Positions 27,071-40,700 of a stretch of 64,000 bases of DNA are shown here, one piece after another. The notes beneath the pieces are model-generated. The model was given only the letters and a program-made list of their open reading frames with translations. It did no database searches and was not told the origin of the DNA. A program made the translations under genes and the position numbers. How positions within the stretch are numbered: position 1 is the first letter of the stretch; each line of letters starts with the position of its first letter. This DNA comes from Taenia hydatigena (Eukaryota > Platyhelminthes > Cestoda > Cyclophyllidea > Taeniidae): contig JADWOT020001812.1 of NCBI GenBank assembly GCA_036345935.2, forward strand, positions 1-64,000, given 5' to 3'.

Positions 27071-27340
27071 GTGCAAATCGTTAAAGGTGCTTTTCTCATT
27101 GTTTGGATTTTAAATTGCGGCTTTGCTGAGGTCTCTTCAGCAGCAAGGTTGACGACAGGCACTTTTTGGTGGAATGAACCCCTGGGTCGTGCAAGTGAGC
27201 TCTTTCATCTTCACCTGCTTCGCACGTCGGCAACGCACCCATTGTCCTTCGTCTTGGAGAGAGCTACCGAGTGCTACACTTACCTGGATTCCTCGCTGAG
27301 GCACGAACAGACTCGGCCTAAACCTATTTCTCATCACGAG

Positions 27341-27730
27341 GAAGTCACTTTAAGGCAGACAGCCGGGTGTAAGCTGGCTTTACACTTATGAGTCCGGTAT
27401 TATGCAACAGCTTTATAACCTAAGGAGGACAATTAGAATGCCCATGTTTACTGTCTTTCAGCTGCCAAATTCGAGGAATCCAAGGCATGATTAACCCTTG
27501 CAGCTATTTGTATAGGCACTTATAGCCTGGATATTGATAGCACTGATAAAGTGGTTGCCACCCAATTGTTGCATCCACACAAATCCAACAACCCTCATTA
27601 GAAAAGATATGAATCAGAGGAGCTAAACAACTAAACAGTCGGTGACACCAAGCCAATCACTGAGTGCATCTTAAGCAGAGCAGAATCATCTCTCGCACAG
27701 CAATGTGTCAAATTATCTCTCGCACACACA
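27341..27730 (+). repeat. Dispersed repeat pair A, copy 2
   Basis: Partner of 9331-9790 in direct orientation, about 18 kb away. The clearest shared blocks are GAAGTCACTTTAAGG with GACAGCCG, then CACTGATAAAGTGGTTGC and CCAAGCCAATCACTG. Homology begins abruptly just before GAAGTCAC in both copies, so that may be a true element boundary. A short (CA)n run at about 27722-27738 follows. Confidence 0.75.
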
Positions 27731-28839
27731 CACACGTTTAGGTAACCAAAAACGAGCTCCAGACGATCCTGAAAATACAAGTGCACATCGACCCGCGTAA
27801 AACAAAAAATTGGCAGACAATAAGAAAATAAATTAACGCCCCGAAATGTAAAATTAAAAACGCACGCACATGAAATCACAAAAAGAAGAGACACCTTAAG
27901 TAGGTTTAAAAAATCTCTGGAACATTTCTCCTTCTACTTCCCATCTTTTCAGTGTTAACACAATCATCAGCGCAACTCATCAACGTGACAATAAGTCCGC
28001 CCCCTCCCCCAGCCTATCAGTGCTACACTTCAGTTGTTGTACTGAGCTTACGAACATGTAATTCTCACCCAATGTTTGCGCCCAGCAACACATAAGGTCA
28101 CACCCACCACTATGCCATCCAACACACACTGCTATCGTCCATGCCAACATTCACATTGCAAAACCGAGAAGAGGACGCCTCAGCCAATGACTCCATGAGC
28201 TCGCATTGCCTACCACCACCACCACAGTAATTTCGTAGCATCAGAAAATGAAAAAAAGCAAGCAACGAAGAGCCGATGGGTGAATGGCCAATTCGCTGCA
28301 AAGCTGACGTCTCCAAATATAACTATTAGTGGGAGAAAACACCTTAACTAGCAAGCGTTTGAGAGTGCTAAAAAGTACACTCTGTGCAGTAATACCAAAG
28401 CTTCCCACTAGTCACTTCTTCCTCCGCTTCTGCTGCGTCCACCTCGCCCAGGCACCAACTCATGCCGTCAAAGCTGAGCCTACCATTAAGCCATCACCGA
28501 GGCCTTCTACACAACACATTTTGCAAAGCTCACATCAACACAAAAAATCATGGTCCCCAAGTCAATGAGCACATCGAATCTATAGCTACACAAAAAGAGC
28601 AAAGATTCACTTACAGCAACCCAATCTTACCTGTGGGACGCGTGGAGTGATAGCGAAGGCGAGCGCCGCACTCATTGCCAACAGATAATGCCTCCATTTT
28701 TGTAAAAGGAGAATTCTTGACAGGACATGCAGCTATCTCTTCAACGCTTATTCTAGCATGTGAACGGATAAAGGTAGTGGATTAAAAGGCACATAGGTAT
28801 AAAGAGTAATTATTAGCAAGAAAGTAATAAATTGGCACC

Positions 28840-29279
28840 TTATAGCTGGGAAACAAAACGTTTTAACATTCGCATTACGAGGCCATCGTGTTTACTCTGG
28901 TGAGTAGACGTATAAAGAAAGCCAGTCGACACGTAAAAGACCTGATGACAGCTAGCGATCAAAAACCAATAAAAAAGGGCCAAACACTTACCAGATTTCC
29001 AACTTGTTCCAGTAAATTAAGCCCATTAACAAAAAATAATGGCCACCGAGCTGCACACCACCTACGAGCTTCCCGTGCAGCTAAGGATAAAAAATCAGGC
29101 ATTCTGACATTCAGCATCAGTACATGGCATAAAAGACGCAGAAAGAGTCCGTGGAACGGGCCACGTCGCACGTAGAGGGAGTACACTCTATGTAAAACTA
29201 CACAAATGCAGTCAGTAGAAGGATGCAGAGAATAGCTATCTGCGGACTTTCTAAACTTAGTTGCAGCTAAAGTTATCAT
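28840..29279 (-). CDS. Possible small three-exon gene, 118 aa, unrecognised
   Basis: Proposed CDS is the complement of 29124-29279, 28992-29080 and 28840-28951 (357 bp). The ATG at 29279 opens 52 codons. Intron 1 is 43 bp (29081-29123), with a weaker donor (GTACTG) but a strong acceptor (TTTTTTATCCTTAG). Intron 2 is 40 bp (28952-28991), with a perfect GTAAGT donor and a T-rich acceptor ending GATCGCTAG. The phases match at both joins (0, then 2), and exon 3 stays open for 36 codons to a TAA at 28840. Such short introns are typical of tapeworm genes. The middle of the protein, KLVGGVQLGGHYFLLMGLIY, is hydrophobic and could be one membrane segment. No family is recognised. Without splicing, a 106-codon frame also exists, so chance cannot be excluded. 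Confidence 0.38.
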
Positions 29280-32200
29280 TACGAGATTTCTGTTTTACCA
29301 AGCACCTGATTTTTAATTAGCATAGGCAGCTGGAGACATTGACAAGAGCCTGGTGTGATGGTCGCACTCATATAGTTGGTGGTTAAGGAAGAGAAGGTCC
29401 TGATAATAGTGGTCTAGGAAACTGTCGCAGTATAGTTAGGTTATATTTTGATCTGAAAAGCGGGATATTTCAACCCATTGCCAGGCTCTATATAATAAAA
29501 TTGTCCATTACACAGCAAAAGTTCACCACTTCACTTTAAATCCCTTAACGAATCCTTTTCACATGCCATGGCATTCATGCGTACTAGTCCACAGAACGTG
29601 TGAAATTTAGAGCAGTTAGTGAAGCAGTAGGTAGATAAACGTCTGGCTCAAATGGCTCTCAACATAGATTGGCTTTTGATGAATGGAAGTCGCTAAATGG
29701 AAAGGCTTGAATCGTGCATTTCCTTACTCGCTAAAATTTTATAACATCTTGATACTTGTGATTGGAAGGTCAGAGTACCAATGATAACGTACGTAAGTGT
29801 CCCAAACTGCTAAATTCTTGTAGTTTTAGCTGAGAGAAAATTTGCCGAATAAACCATTTATTCAGGAAACGACAAGTTTTGTTTCCATATAATAGCGAAA
29901 TGCAGAGATTTATAGCCATCACACCAGCAGACATAGGCGAAGCTTTCCAAAAGCATTCTTACCAGGGCTATCACTCGCGTACAAAAATTTCCAAAGTGGA
30001 AACAGAAATAAACCTTAATGCTGTAGGATTCATGAGCAATTAAGCGATATGCTTTTGGCTACCGTTAGGTGTGGTCCTGCCAGCTCCAACTTCGACGACT
30101 CCTCCGTAACAGCTCTTCTTCTGCAGACTGGAAAATTTGCTAATGAAACTCACTTTGTGCCAATTAATGCATGATAGTTGTTAATTCGTCAGCACAGTAG
30201 TCAATTGGGAGCATTGAAAACCACCAAAGCTCTATAGACAGTTGGCGGTACACTTGATCCCACTTGACTCATGCGTCTCCCAAGTTTATGCCGTTTTCAA
30301 TGATCAGCTGATGATAGAGTGCAAGCGATTTGATGATGACAATTATAGCAGCCTTGCAGAATAGCAAAGCTTCCATGTAATGGTTATGTAGTCGTAGCTA
30401 TCACGTCTGCTTCCCGTACTTTCCAAAGAATATTGTTTTGCTACTTGTCGGCAGGCACATAATTCGCGACACCCTTCAACAGATGCGTAATGCAAGCAAA
30501 ACGATAATTTTTCATTAAACCATCTTTGATAAATTTATTTGGCAATGTTTTACGCATTGGCTCTTCTGAACCCAATGCCACGTTTTTAGTGAAATTTGAT
30601 AAGATATTAAAAGTTTACAGCGACTTGCTAAGGGTCGCACTTGATGGTGAAGGGAAGACACAAATAAGAGTTTGTTCAGTCTTTTGGAAAACGGATGGCT
30701 TTAGAAGCATTTTGAATAAAAGTGAGTGATTGTTATGGAAAGAGCAGCTGGCAAAGGTGCCTGTCAAGCCATGCCCGTCGGTTAATGTGCTGATAGTGGC
30801 GAGCAGGGTATGGTTGAGCTGAAAGAATCCACTTCCAACTTGGAATACCGCACATAGTATATATATTACAGCATATTTACTATACATACTACACATATAG
30901 GCTATATGCAGTATGCAGCATGTGCATTAGTATATAATATGTATACCAAATGTATGTGTATATAGTATGTAGTTGGTACTACATAATACGCTACATGCTA
31001 TATGTATACCACATATGTATGGTATACATACTATATGTATGCTATATACGATAGATTGTTGCCTATATCGATAAAAATTTTCGCAATCTTGAGTGACATT
31101 ATGGTCAAGCATGAACAAGTGAAAATAGACTGATTAGATTGAAGGTAATTAAGTTGGCAAGGAGGTCAAGATGGAGGATACTGGAACCTACCCTCTTCAC
31201 CAGATGTCATCACAAATGCTAGACGCGATGAGGATGTCGCCGTTTAAATGATTCGCGCTGTGAGAGAGACAAAGTGCATTAATCCCTCTGTGGTGCTGGA
31301 GTATTGAGTCGTTCTGTATGGTCCGACCAGAACGCCGAAGAGTATGAAAAATTTCGCCAAACATTCAGGGTAAATTAACAAAATCGCCAGTAGTGACCAT
31401 TCTTAGATTAAATGTCAACAAATGATTGCTGCCATATCTGAGGCAGTAGTTGCGTGTGTTGCCTGTAGGAGCCAAATTCGGAAGAGATTGCAGAAATAAG
31501 GATGCAAAGATAAAAAATGGTCCCTGACAATGATTTACAACATCAAGGAGACTCGACAAACAATGTTGACTTCCATGTAGGCGAGTGAATGAACTTTTTG
31601 TGCCATTCTATCACTTTAGCTATCTGCAGAATAATTGAGTTAATGCATTCTGTGCAACGCAAAGCGGTAACTCCAACTTGTGTCAGTAAAAGCAGATCTT
31701 TTTAAGTGACTGGGATTTTTAAGCAACTATTGTCTACTTGTAAGAATTGGCTCTTGCAGCAAAATATCCCTTTACATATTTCAAAGTTTATCACGAAGTA
31801 CAAAAAACGTGCGAATTCGAGTGCCGTGTTTTACGAAAGTTCATTATCCTGCTCATTTTTAAAAACATTTCTCTGGCAAATATGCGGGACATGCAAGTAT
31901 ATTAATTGAATGCTTTTGCGACGCCGACCATGATCTGCTTCAACGCGCCTATATAATACTGCAGAAGTTGCAGTTTGGGTCTTGCCGTGATCACAAAATT
32001 ACTTTTCCGAATCTCAGTGCTATTGTTTCCTTTTTTGTCACCACACATTAAAGAGTTGATAGCGAATAGCGCATATCGCGAAAGGAGAGGCATTTTACGA
32101 AGGGACTAGGACCGTTAGTTAAAAATCACTCAACCTTTGGCTGTGTGCTACTCGGTTGAGTTGTCTCATGGTCACTACCAAAGTAGCATTTCCTTCCTCA

Positions 32201-33529
32201 TTGATGCCTGTACTTGCTTGTAGTTGAAACTATCACGTACCATTAAAACAACCACTTGCATGGAGCTCCTACGGAGCAATAACGAAGCCAACACCTTGGC
32301 GAGACGTCTACAGGGGATTGAGTCTTACGTGCCTTAGGAGCATAAGTGTAGTCTTCATCAACTCAAGAGAACTTTGCACTCGGTGTTCCGATAAGCGGCA
32401 CTGCTCTGCTATTATCGTTTCGATGGCCTTACACTCCATCCCTTGCATTCCCGTGCATCGCATCCTGTGATAGTGCAGATTAGTGTCTTACACGATGACG
32501 AGGAGCGCTTTGCAATCTTACTGCACTAACATCTGGTCTGCTAATATTTCGCAGCAGCAGGAACTGTGCCTACCTCCTCTCATTGCGAAGATTTGTATTC
32601 AGTGTGTGCTTCTTTCAGGTCACTTCCTGTCAATTTGCCAAAGCGCATGCTACTCACATCGGTCCCTGCATTGCTGGAACATAAATCAATGGGAATTTAA
32701 CTGTGTGTGGTTATCAGAGTATATACATGTACGCGGTGAGTTTCGATAACGTCTAACATTAAGTATCCCTCGTAATAAGTACCTTAACCGTAATTGTTTC
32801 TTTTTGTTCAATGCGATCTAAACGTAGGAGCTTGAAAATCATTCCATCCAAAAATCAGATTATCCCTGTCATTCGCAGATAACCTTATACTCCTCCACTT
32901 TGCTAGACAAGTTCACTCATCAAAAGAGCACAAATCGTTCCCATCTATTTAAAACATCACTTGAATATCCAAACGACGCATAGTATTCTGATTGCCTCAC
33001 TGAGAGATGGCAACGAGGATGCATTAAAACCGTGACCATCGCTTCAAGCACCCCTGCCATTTTTCGTGCCACGTGCGACACAATCACGTTCCTTTTCCGT
33101 TGTAATTTGCACAAAAATCGTGTTGCAATGCATATCGCCATGGATAGTGGCCAATTTCTTCTCGCAAAATGATGTGAGATAATATTCTGTGTTTTATAAT
33201 TAACGCGAAATATTCAGTCAGCTTGCCGACAGGCTAATGAAGAAGAGCATATTCATTTGATTAATCAGTATTCAATCAAGATATTTTATGCGTCAGACCA
33301 CAAAACCGCCTTCACTCTAACTACAACTATAAACAGCCCGATGGAATAACCTTTGCATCGTGAGCAGCGGGTAATGCTGCCAACGTGACGTGTTCACGGA
33401 ACTCATAGAATGGTGGGCTTTTCTAAAACCACCAGTTCAAACTCTTCACAATTCAACTTACAATTAAAACTAGCCTACTTCAATAGTAATGCATTCCTTG
33501 TGGTAGCTAAATTAGCCTCGAAAGTCATC
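29280..33529. other. Gene-poor stretch with palindrome cluster
   Basis: No exon chain is supportable between the possible small gene and the pseudogene at 33.5 kb. The only notable structure is the AT-rich palindromic cluster at about 30850-31060, listed separately. Confidence 0.35.
30850..31060. repeat. AT-rich palindrome / TATA-rich cluster
   Basis: About 200 bp are composed almost only of TATA, GTATAC, CATATG and TAGTAT words. The most symmetric part is 31001-31030, where TATGTATACC and GGTATACATA are perfect 10-bp inverted arms around ACATATGTAT. Related TATGTATACC-type words recur near 30940 and 31030, so several alternative hairpins are possible. It is probably a decayed microsatellite or cruciform-prone element. 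Nothing indicates a gene. Confidence 0.7.
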
Positions 33530-33990
33530 AGCATATATGCAGTTGTAGTGTGCCTCGCCTCCTCCCACAGCACCTTTACATCTTCCAGGAACATCGATTT
33601 AAATATTTTATGTTAGAGATGCTTGAGGAAAGCACAATTTGCCGTATTCCACTACGTTCTCTATGTACTTGACCTTTCACTATTCCCAAGGTATAGCTGC
33701 AAATTTGTTACCAAACTACAAGTCATTTTCAGGAACTTGTCGCCTAAGCAAACATTTCGGATTTTAAGTACAGATGACGTAAGGAAGGAGGAGGAAAGAC
33801 GGATGGACCTCTCCATAACTATGCGGCGAAACTCAGTTTCGTCAATAACTTTCCTCTGTTAACTGTGCCTATGAAATGGCCAATATGGAACGTCAAAGAT
33901 ACCGGTAGCCACACTACAAGTCGCAGAGACATACTTGAAGGGCTGTGCCAAGATGTAATTTGGAGGTAAACGCATGATTCTGTGATTTAA
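33530..33990 (+). pseudogene. Pseudogene copy of the 46-47 kb gene (last exon)
   Basis: This is a diverged copy of the end of the intact exon at 46394-47299. In it, FAVFHYVLYVLDLSL corresponds to FAAFDCILYVLKLSL of the intact gene. DDVRKEEERRMDL corresponds to DDVKKKERSGMGL, and RRDILEGLCQDVIWR to RRDIFEWVCQDVIWR. It is broken by a stop just before the conserved block (near 33615), a single-base deletion near 33820 that shifts the frame, and an early TAA in place of an Arg codon near 33967. The position equivalent to the intact stop is 33988-33990. No intact 5' exons were found. Similarity continues past the stop into non-coding DNA, so it arose by segmental duplication, not retroposition. 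Confidence 0.78.
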
Positions 33991-34760
33991 TTATCTGCGA
34001 CACTATGTAAAATTCTCAACTTCACAAAATGGTTCATTCATCTTGTTCATATTTAAATAAATACAAGCTTTCCTTATTCCAGGCCTCTATTTTACCTACA
34101 TTGGGGTGAGGAATCTGGTGTCTATTACGTAGACTGGGACTTTAGCGGAGAATCTACCCAAAATAAGGTATCGAAATTGGATTTGACTGGAAATCTGTAC
34201 AGCCGGCTCTTGACAACGTGATTATGGGAGTGTTAAAATGATGCGTGACACAGTGGATAGCTTCTCTCACTCCTACTCGTGCACCTTCCTTTCTTTCCCT
34301 GTCGATCTGGATCCCACCTCGTTGTTAACTACATCTGCCTCACCTACTATCACATTCAAAATAGCACTGTATAATCAAACATTTGCGCATGAGTTGGTAA
34401 ACATTCTACTCCTCGCCTGCCATCTCCGGCCGAACACCTTTTTTGACTGCTCATTTCCTTGTCTTAGACCCAGATCTGAGTCAGTGCCTCATGAAATTCC
34501 CAGTGGAATATCTCCAAAATCATACACAAGAATAAGGCCTGCTAGGTCCACCCACTTAGCTTACAGTGTTGCGTGCTTGTCTAGCAGTGAGTGCGCGAAG
34601 ACCTGTGCCCTAAAATGGCAAGATAAGAAGGTGTCAATATTGTATTCTCTAGGAATTGGACTGGCTAATGTTTTTTGAAAGAGTTTCACTCCCATGTAGA
34701 ACGGTGGTTTGTGTCCAGAGGTTCTTTAACAAGCGAAGAAGCCATCTCCAGATTGGGAAA
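33530..34760 (+). repeat. Segmental duplication D, copy 1 (pseudogene + 3' flank)
   Basis: Collinear with about 46850-48075. Beyond the coding remnant, both copies share TGGTTCATT just after the stop, then TTTGACTGCTCATT, then CTTACAGTGTTGC. They end with GGCTTGTGTGTAGAG/GGTTTGTGTCCAGAG and ACAAGCG. The retained introns and flank show a DNA-level duplication. A 146-codon frame (34238-34678) in this copy is not open in the partner and is taken as chance. Confidence 0.8.
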
Positions 34761-37700
34761 GCACTGGTGCATTAGATTGCTTAGATGACACTTTAGTGAA
34801 ACAGGGGCATAAAATTGTGCGCAGCCTTTATCCCTAGCACGAATTCCGTGCGCTTTCTTGAGCGTCCATCGTCATTTGCTTGGTCTCAAGATGTTAGGAT
34901 TTCATTCCTTTAAAAGATTAGGTAGTACGGTACTTGTGCAACCTTCTTAGCGAAAAACTTTCTTCCATATGACTATAAATGCTTGCTAATGCCAAGCGCC
35001 TCTGCATTCAGTTAATCATGGAGCAGAGTTAATGGAGAACACAGAGAACTGCTGGCTAACTTTTCGTTAGACTGGCTACACGTTGGGTCTGATTTCTTGC
35101 ACAGTCATTTCTCTCTTCCGCTGTAATGAAAGAATTGAAACTGAGTCTAATTTCAACAGCCAGGGAAGACTGTGAAAATGTCGTGGGGAAAGGATCTATC
35201 AGAGAGAAAAAGGTATAGGAAATAAAAATTCCATCTGCGAATGTTGGCGTCAATGTCACAGGGCCCCAGGCAGTGGCCATATTATCTTTGGACAAAGCAT
35301 CATAAATGCATATGAGATGAATTGGGAGATACGGTAGTGCAAATAGCCTGGAGAAATGGAATGCTAAGGGTTAGATTGACGAGGTGGTATGGAACCAAGA
35401 GATCAAAGTAAGAACGGTAGGGATTGAAGTTTGCTGGATTGACAAGTTTTTATAGATGAATGGAAAGATAAGTGAGGAACGCTAGGACTTCTTTTAAGTG
35501 ATTATTATTAATGACTTGTGTAGATAAATATGTTGATAAATGAGGGATTGTAATTGTAGGTAAATGCAGGCAAATCCGTTTTTGAAACCAAGTAAAATTT
35601 CTAAAGAATGCGTGGAAGGAAAGAAGATAGGGAGGTGGCAGGAAATATTGTAGAGCTATCTTTTAACAGGTGATGGACATTTCATCTAGCCCTTGATGGG
35701 CGCATGCGTGATAGGCTAAATGCGAATCTGGCTGGAAGTAGGAAGTGACAGTGGCTAATGGTTTGTGTAACTGCGATTCATGATCGTTGCATGGTGGAAT
35801 AAATAGAGCCAATGTACACAAATTGATGAAGGAATAAATACATGACCGGCATAACTTGATGACAAGTATTTGAAGCATCTGTGGTCTTCTATCTGTGGTG
35901 GCAAGGAAGCGCAGTCGAGTTGTCTATAATCAAGTCTCTACTCTCGTTCTCTCAACAAATTTAAAGGCAGATGTCGAAGGTTGCGTAGGACTAAAAGTCT
36001 TCTTGAACTCTGAGAAAAATATCGACCAACATAAGTCAGTGATAGGACCACCATCCACTCGTTCAACCATCGTGGTGAAGAATCAAGAAGACAGTTTATC
36101 ATATATAAATTTCGGGTGCGCAAAGTGCATAAATTGGCACACACCAAAGAAAAAAAGATGCCAATACAATTCGAAGTTTAACCGTCCTCCAACTAAGTGG
36201 AATCGTTGCTCTATGTTACGTTTGACCACAACACACGTAATGGCCACAACAAGCATCGTAATATCGGATTTTAAATTGCATGGTAATATATTTACAGTAT
36301 TTCGCCACAAGAACACACTAGTACTGCCTTGTCCACAGTTTGAGAACCACACGCTTCCTTTCTAAGTTGCATTATAAAGAACATGGTTAGTGGTTCTGCT
36401 AAAATCCGCGACATTGCGAGAGTGCTGAACATGGGGAAATAAGAAGTTGTGAGAGGCAAACTAACTTCATGCCTTGGTGAGCTGCTTGGGGGATTGTATA
36501 TAATTCTAAACTTTATCTCACAGGTGATGTTCATTAGTGCGAATTAACCAGAACGGGCATGGACAGTAGTTTCGCTATTGAATGTCGTCTTCTCATCGTA
36601 AACTTTATGCCATGACAACTAATTCCAAATGACGACAGATGCCTTGCATTGCAGAGCGAAAGTAATTTGGACTGTGCGATGTGCGGCACGTGACGTGATA
36701 GCTGGCTGCCCGTGAGACAAGTCGAGTCCGCATTACGGAGATATACGTCAATCTTGACCTTACGTCGGCCCAGCTTAAGCAGCTGTGGCACAATAAATGA
36801 ACATCTGCTAGTTACAAGTTGATTAAGGGGGTAATAGAATTTGTTATGCTAGTGAAATTGAGCTAAGCCTGAAGCAATCGCACTGCTCAATATACTCTGC
36901 GTTCATGTCCGCTCCTACTCCTACTGCGTTGGCGCATATTAATGCACCTCCTAGCATCCAATGGTCTTATGCAACTTGACCGAGGTGCCGCGTTACTACA
37001 ATCGAGAAAACTACTTACAGGGCACCCACGTGTAGCAATAATGGCAAGGCAAATTCCTCAGTGAGATGCCAACAGAGAGTTGTGGCTCGCGTGCGCTAGG
37101 AGCGTACGTCTATCGAGTGGTAGATTTGGTCCACGCGATTATCTTGTCGATAGCCTCGCAGTCCATCCTAATGCTTTCCCAATCATATCATTTTACAACA
37201 GTGTGGGTTAGTAAGCCATGAGGGATAGCAAATTGGGCTCTGCAGGTAACAGAACTTCTTGTAAACCTCATTGCATGAAAGTCACTCTCATGATACGTTC
37301 GGCATATCATATGACCCACCAATATCTTTGCAATGGAAGTGCCGCACACAGTTAGTGATAGAACTTACGACCACAATTACGGTTCGCATGTGAATTTGCG
37401 CGTTTGTGCAGTTGTATAATGCATTCTCTTTTTGCAATATCACCAACGCCAACTTCAGTTGGCACCGAGCCAGGTAGCCTCGTAGCTCCAAAAATATGTA
37501 GTGAATTTATGAATGCTTCAAGAATTAACTGATAAAACTAATGTTATGATTTTCACTGAGCAATTACCATGGCCGTCGCCTCCAAATTTGGGTAGAAGCC
37601 TTGGAATTTTGATGAGCAGCAACAGTCCCTTGATGTGCATTCCTTTTCTGTAATGATTATGGTTGTAATTATAAATACGTCTAAACCGAATATCCTTTAC

Positions 37701-40700
37701 CATCAATGTTCTTTATAGTCAGAAACGGGAAAAGCGACACGAGACTTGGCCTCTTTTCCTATTTCTTGTAAGTACTGAGATAATGTTGGATTGCACAACT
37801 TTGTCTAAGCACCATCCTAGCACTTTTGGGACAACATCTACCAGCTGTGTGAATTCCTCCTCATAGAACTACTTCCATTAGTGCCTGCTATCACGTCCAA
37901 AGTGTTTATTCGTGGATTCATTAACTTGTCAACCTCTCACCTAGGCCAAAACCTCTTACTCGTCTTAGCCAAAAAACTTCTTTAAATGTTGATGCGTGCT
38001 ATCTCACCCTTGATACAAACTTTTTTGAGGACTTTACTCCACAAGAGGTTAGATCCATATACAAGGATAAAGAAAATGCAAATTCCGCAAACTCTACTTT
38101 CTGATAAAGAGGAAGTATAACGGTCAAACTAATGGCAGAGCGACTGAACAGCTAAACATTCAGTTTTGTTATATGTCTACTTCGCCTTTTAGCTTCGCAC
38201 CACTTTCTACTCACTCACTTGTTAATCCCATACTGCATACGCTTAACTATGCACTTGCACTATCCTAACTGCCATTTATGCAACACGATTCTAGCCTCCA
38301 AGCATGATCCGTCTTTATTCACGACTGTCACAATCCATTCTACGCATTTTATGCTTATTTATCCATTTCCTTTTCATTTACTATTTGTAACTGCATATGC
38401 TAAGTTTTTTTTAAAATCTGCTGAGTCTACTACTTGGCTGTTACACATTATGTTCTAGTTGGCAAGCACCATCTTCTGAGTTGGTCATAAGTGCTTAGAT
38501 TATCTTCTCCCGTGTCCTGTCTCATCCTTGGAATTTCCATTTTAAGCATCCCGGGGCGACATTTTATACCTTGATAGTTCCTATAGGCCTTTAAATTTAC
38601 GAACTGCATTTATTCAAATTCATTTAACATTTCTGTAGCCTTACCTCCCAGCCCCTTCGTTTGCCTAACCATGGCTCATTTTTGAATTTCAATAACCAAA
38701 TATTAGTTGCGACCTCCGTACCGCTGATCTCGTTAGCCAATCTCACTAGTGAAGCTTAAGCCCGTTCCGTTCAAAACTGTACCGAATTTCACTTTGTAGC
38801 TAAAACAAATCTGCTAATGTAAAAATAAGGTTGCTCAAGTAAGGGTTAGTACAACCAAATCAGATATGAAATGTCCTCGAACTTGCTATTTAAAAGTTAA
38901 ATATATTGGTGTACACGGGTTATCAAGATTATCAGGTATCATCGATAAACTTTTCCTATTAATCGTCAACTGGTAGAGTGTGCGGATTTGTCAGGCGCAA
39001 AAAGGTCCCACATACTCCATGTAATTCTAAGCGCAGAACATATATCGCATCGACTCTTGAGAAGTGCCTGTGATTACCTTAACTCGTGCATTGCAGGACA
39101 TATCCATGGGTCATGATCTCTGAACGGTCCCATCATTTGGGCTTTGAGATTCTTTCCTCGCGAATTTTCCTCGACCCAGGCTACAATCAGTCTATTAGCC
39201 CGAGAAACTGCCAAAAATGCCATTGAGCAGTTTAGCTAGATGCATCAATCTCTTTACCTAATCAGGGTTGCCTTAATTATGCCACTTTGCTGCAAAGAGG
39301 GTGCCTCACTTTCGGACTGAAGTCGCATTCCTTTTAGAGACGATTCGTCTCTATTCTTATTGGCCTGAGTGCCAAAATCTACCATCTTGGAGGTTTATAA
39401 ATGACAAGGAAAAGGTCACAAAAAGGGGTTTTTAGATTACATTCTCGGACATCTGCACAAATCGACAGACAATGGACCTCAAAGTACCCATACGTCTACA
39501 TTTCGAGAGATGAAATCACACCATGCACATGATTTAGCCTGCTAACCAACAAACTGACACTCATGTTTGGAGCTAACAAGCTTCCGTTACATCCTCTTCA
39601 ACAAATCTTTAATTTGTGGCAATAAAAGGCAAAAGGTAGCATTGAGGCTTAGAAAAAGTAGTTCTATGATCTCACAAGGTCCCAAAGTGAACAGTTTTTT
39701 GCAGTATTAAGTAGGCACGTTGAAGTAACTCATTATTGGCATTGCAAAAGCATATAAATCATGCATTTGATGTCCCACATTTTAAGCCTGAGAAATGTTT
39801 TCTTAAAAAATAGGCAGAATAATGGCCTTTCGTGAAATGCAAATTGAAGTTTCATGCTTATGGAACTTCCTGATTCACTTTAAAATTTTCGGGGATATTT
39901 TACTGCAAATATGCTAGGATTATATAAGGTAACTAATAAGATGCGTGCATTGTTTAAATTACTTGACCTCTGCGATTTAATGGCACCTTATTCTCTTAAG
40001 TCTTGTTGGTGCATGGAACATTGTGGCAATAATCGTTTAGTTATACGAAATCAACTTATCGCCAATCCAAATCAATTAATGGTCTGTAGTAAAGGTGGAT
40101 GATGCTGAATGCGTCCACTAACCCAAAGTGTCTCCCTGTCCTAAATCTCTTTAAAAATTTCCCCTTCCGCCGCTAGTTCCTGGGCATTCTCATACGTAGT
40201 ACAATTCGCCAATTCCTCCTGACTGGTCGATAGCACTTACACATGGCATATGAGTGTGATAGTGGTCAATGTACAATCAAGGACAATTAGGTTTCGTGAC
40301 TACGAAAGACCGGTCAACCCTATCTCTGACACTGTCAAATGATTGGCTATTTCCGTACGCGCGTGCCTTATCTTAAAAATGGTTGTGCCCGAGATAAGCG
40401 CATGATTCTTTTTTATCGCATTCTCTTTGACGAATTTTGCGATTATTTTACCCATATACCCAAGTATTTACATTGGGAAATTCACTTGAACAACGAATCC
40501 CAAATAAAATACGTTTTTGCTGGGAAGATCATTAAGAATCTCTTTATAGGCAATTAAAGGACGCAGTTGGAATGCCTCATGGATTTGTTCTATGAGCGAC
40601 TATTATTTGAAGCTGTGCTAATTTAATGCGCAAAAAAATTGGCTCATATGGCGAGAATGATGCATCATGCAAAAAATATACCGGTTATTCGAAAACTAAC

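Noticed and set aside
28633..28693. Minus-strand ATG (MEALSVGNECGARLRYHS) ending at a good GTAAG donor.
   Set aside because: The next phase-compatible exon hits a stop after about a dozen codons; too little to call a gene.
34238..34678. 146-codon plus-strand open frame.
   Set aside because: It lies in the 3' flank of segmental duplication D and the equivalent stretch at 47.5-48.0 kb is full of stops, so it is not a conserved gene.
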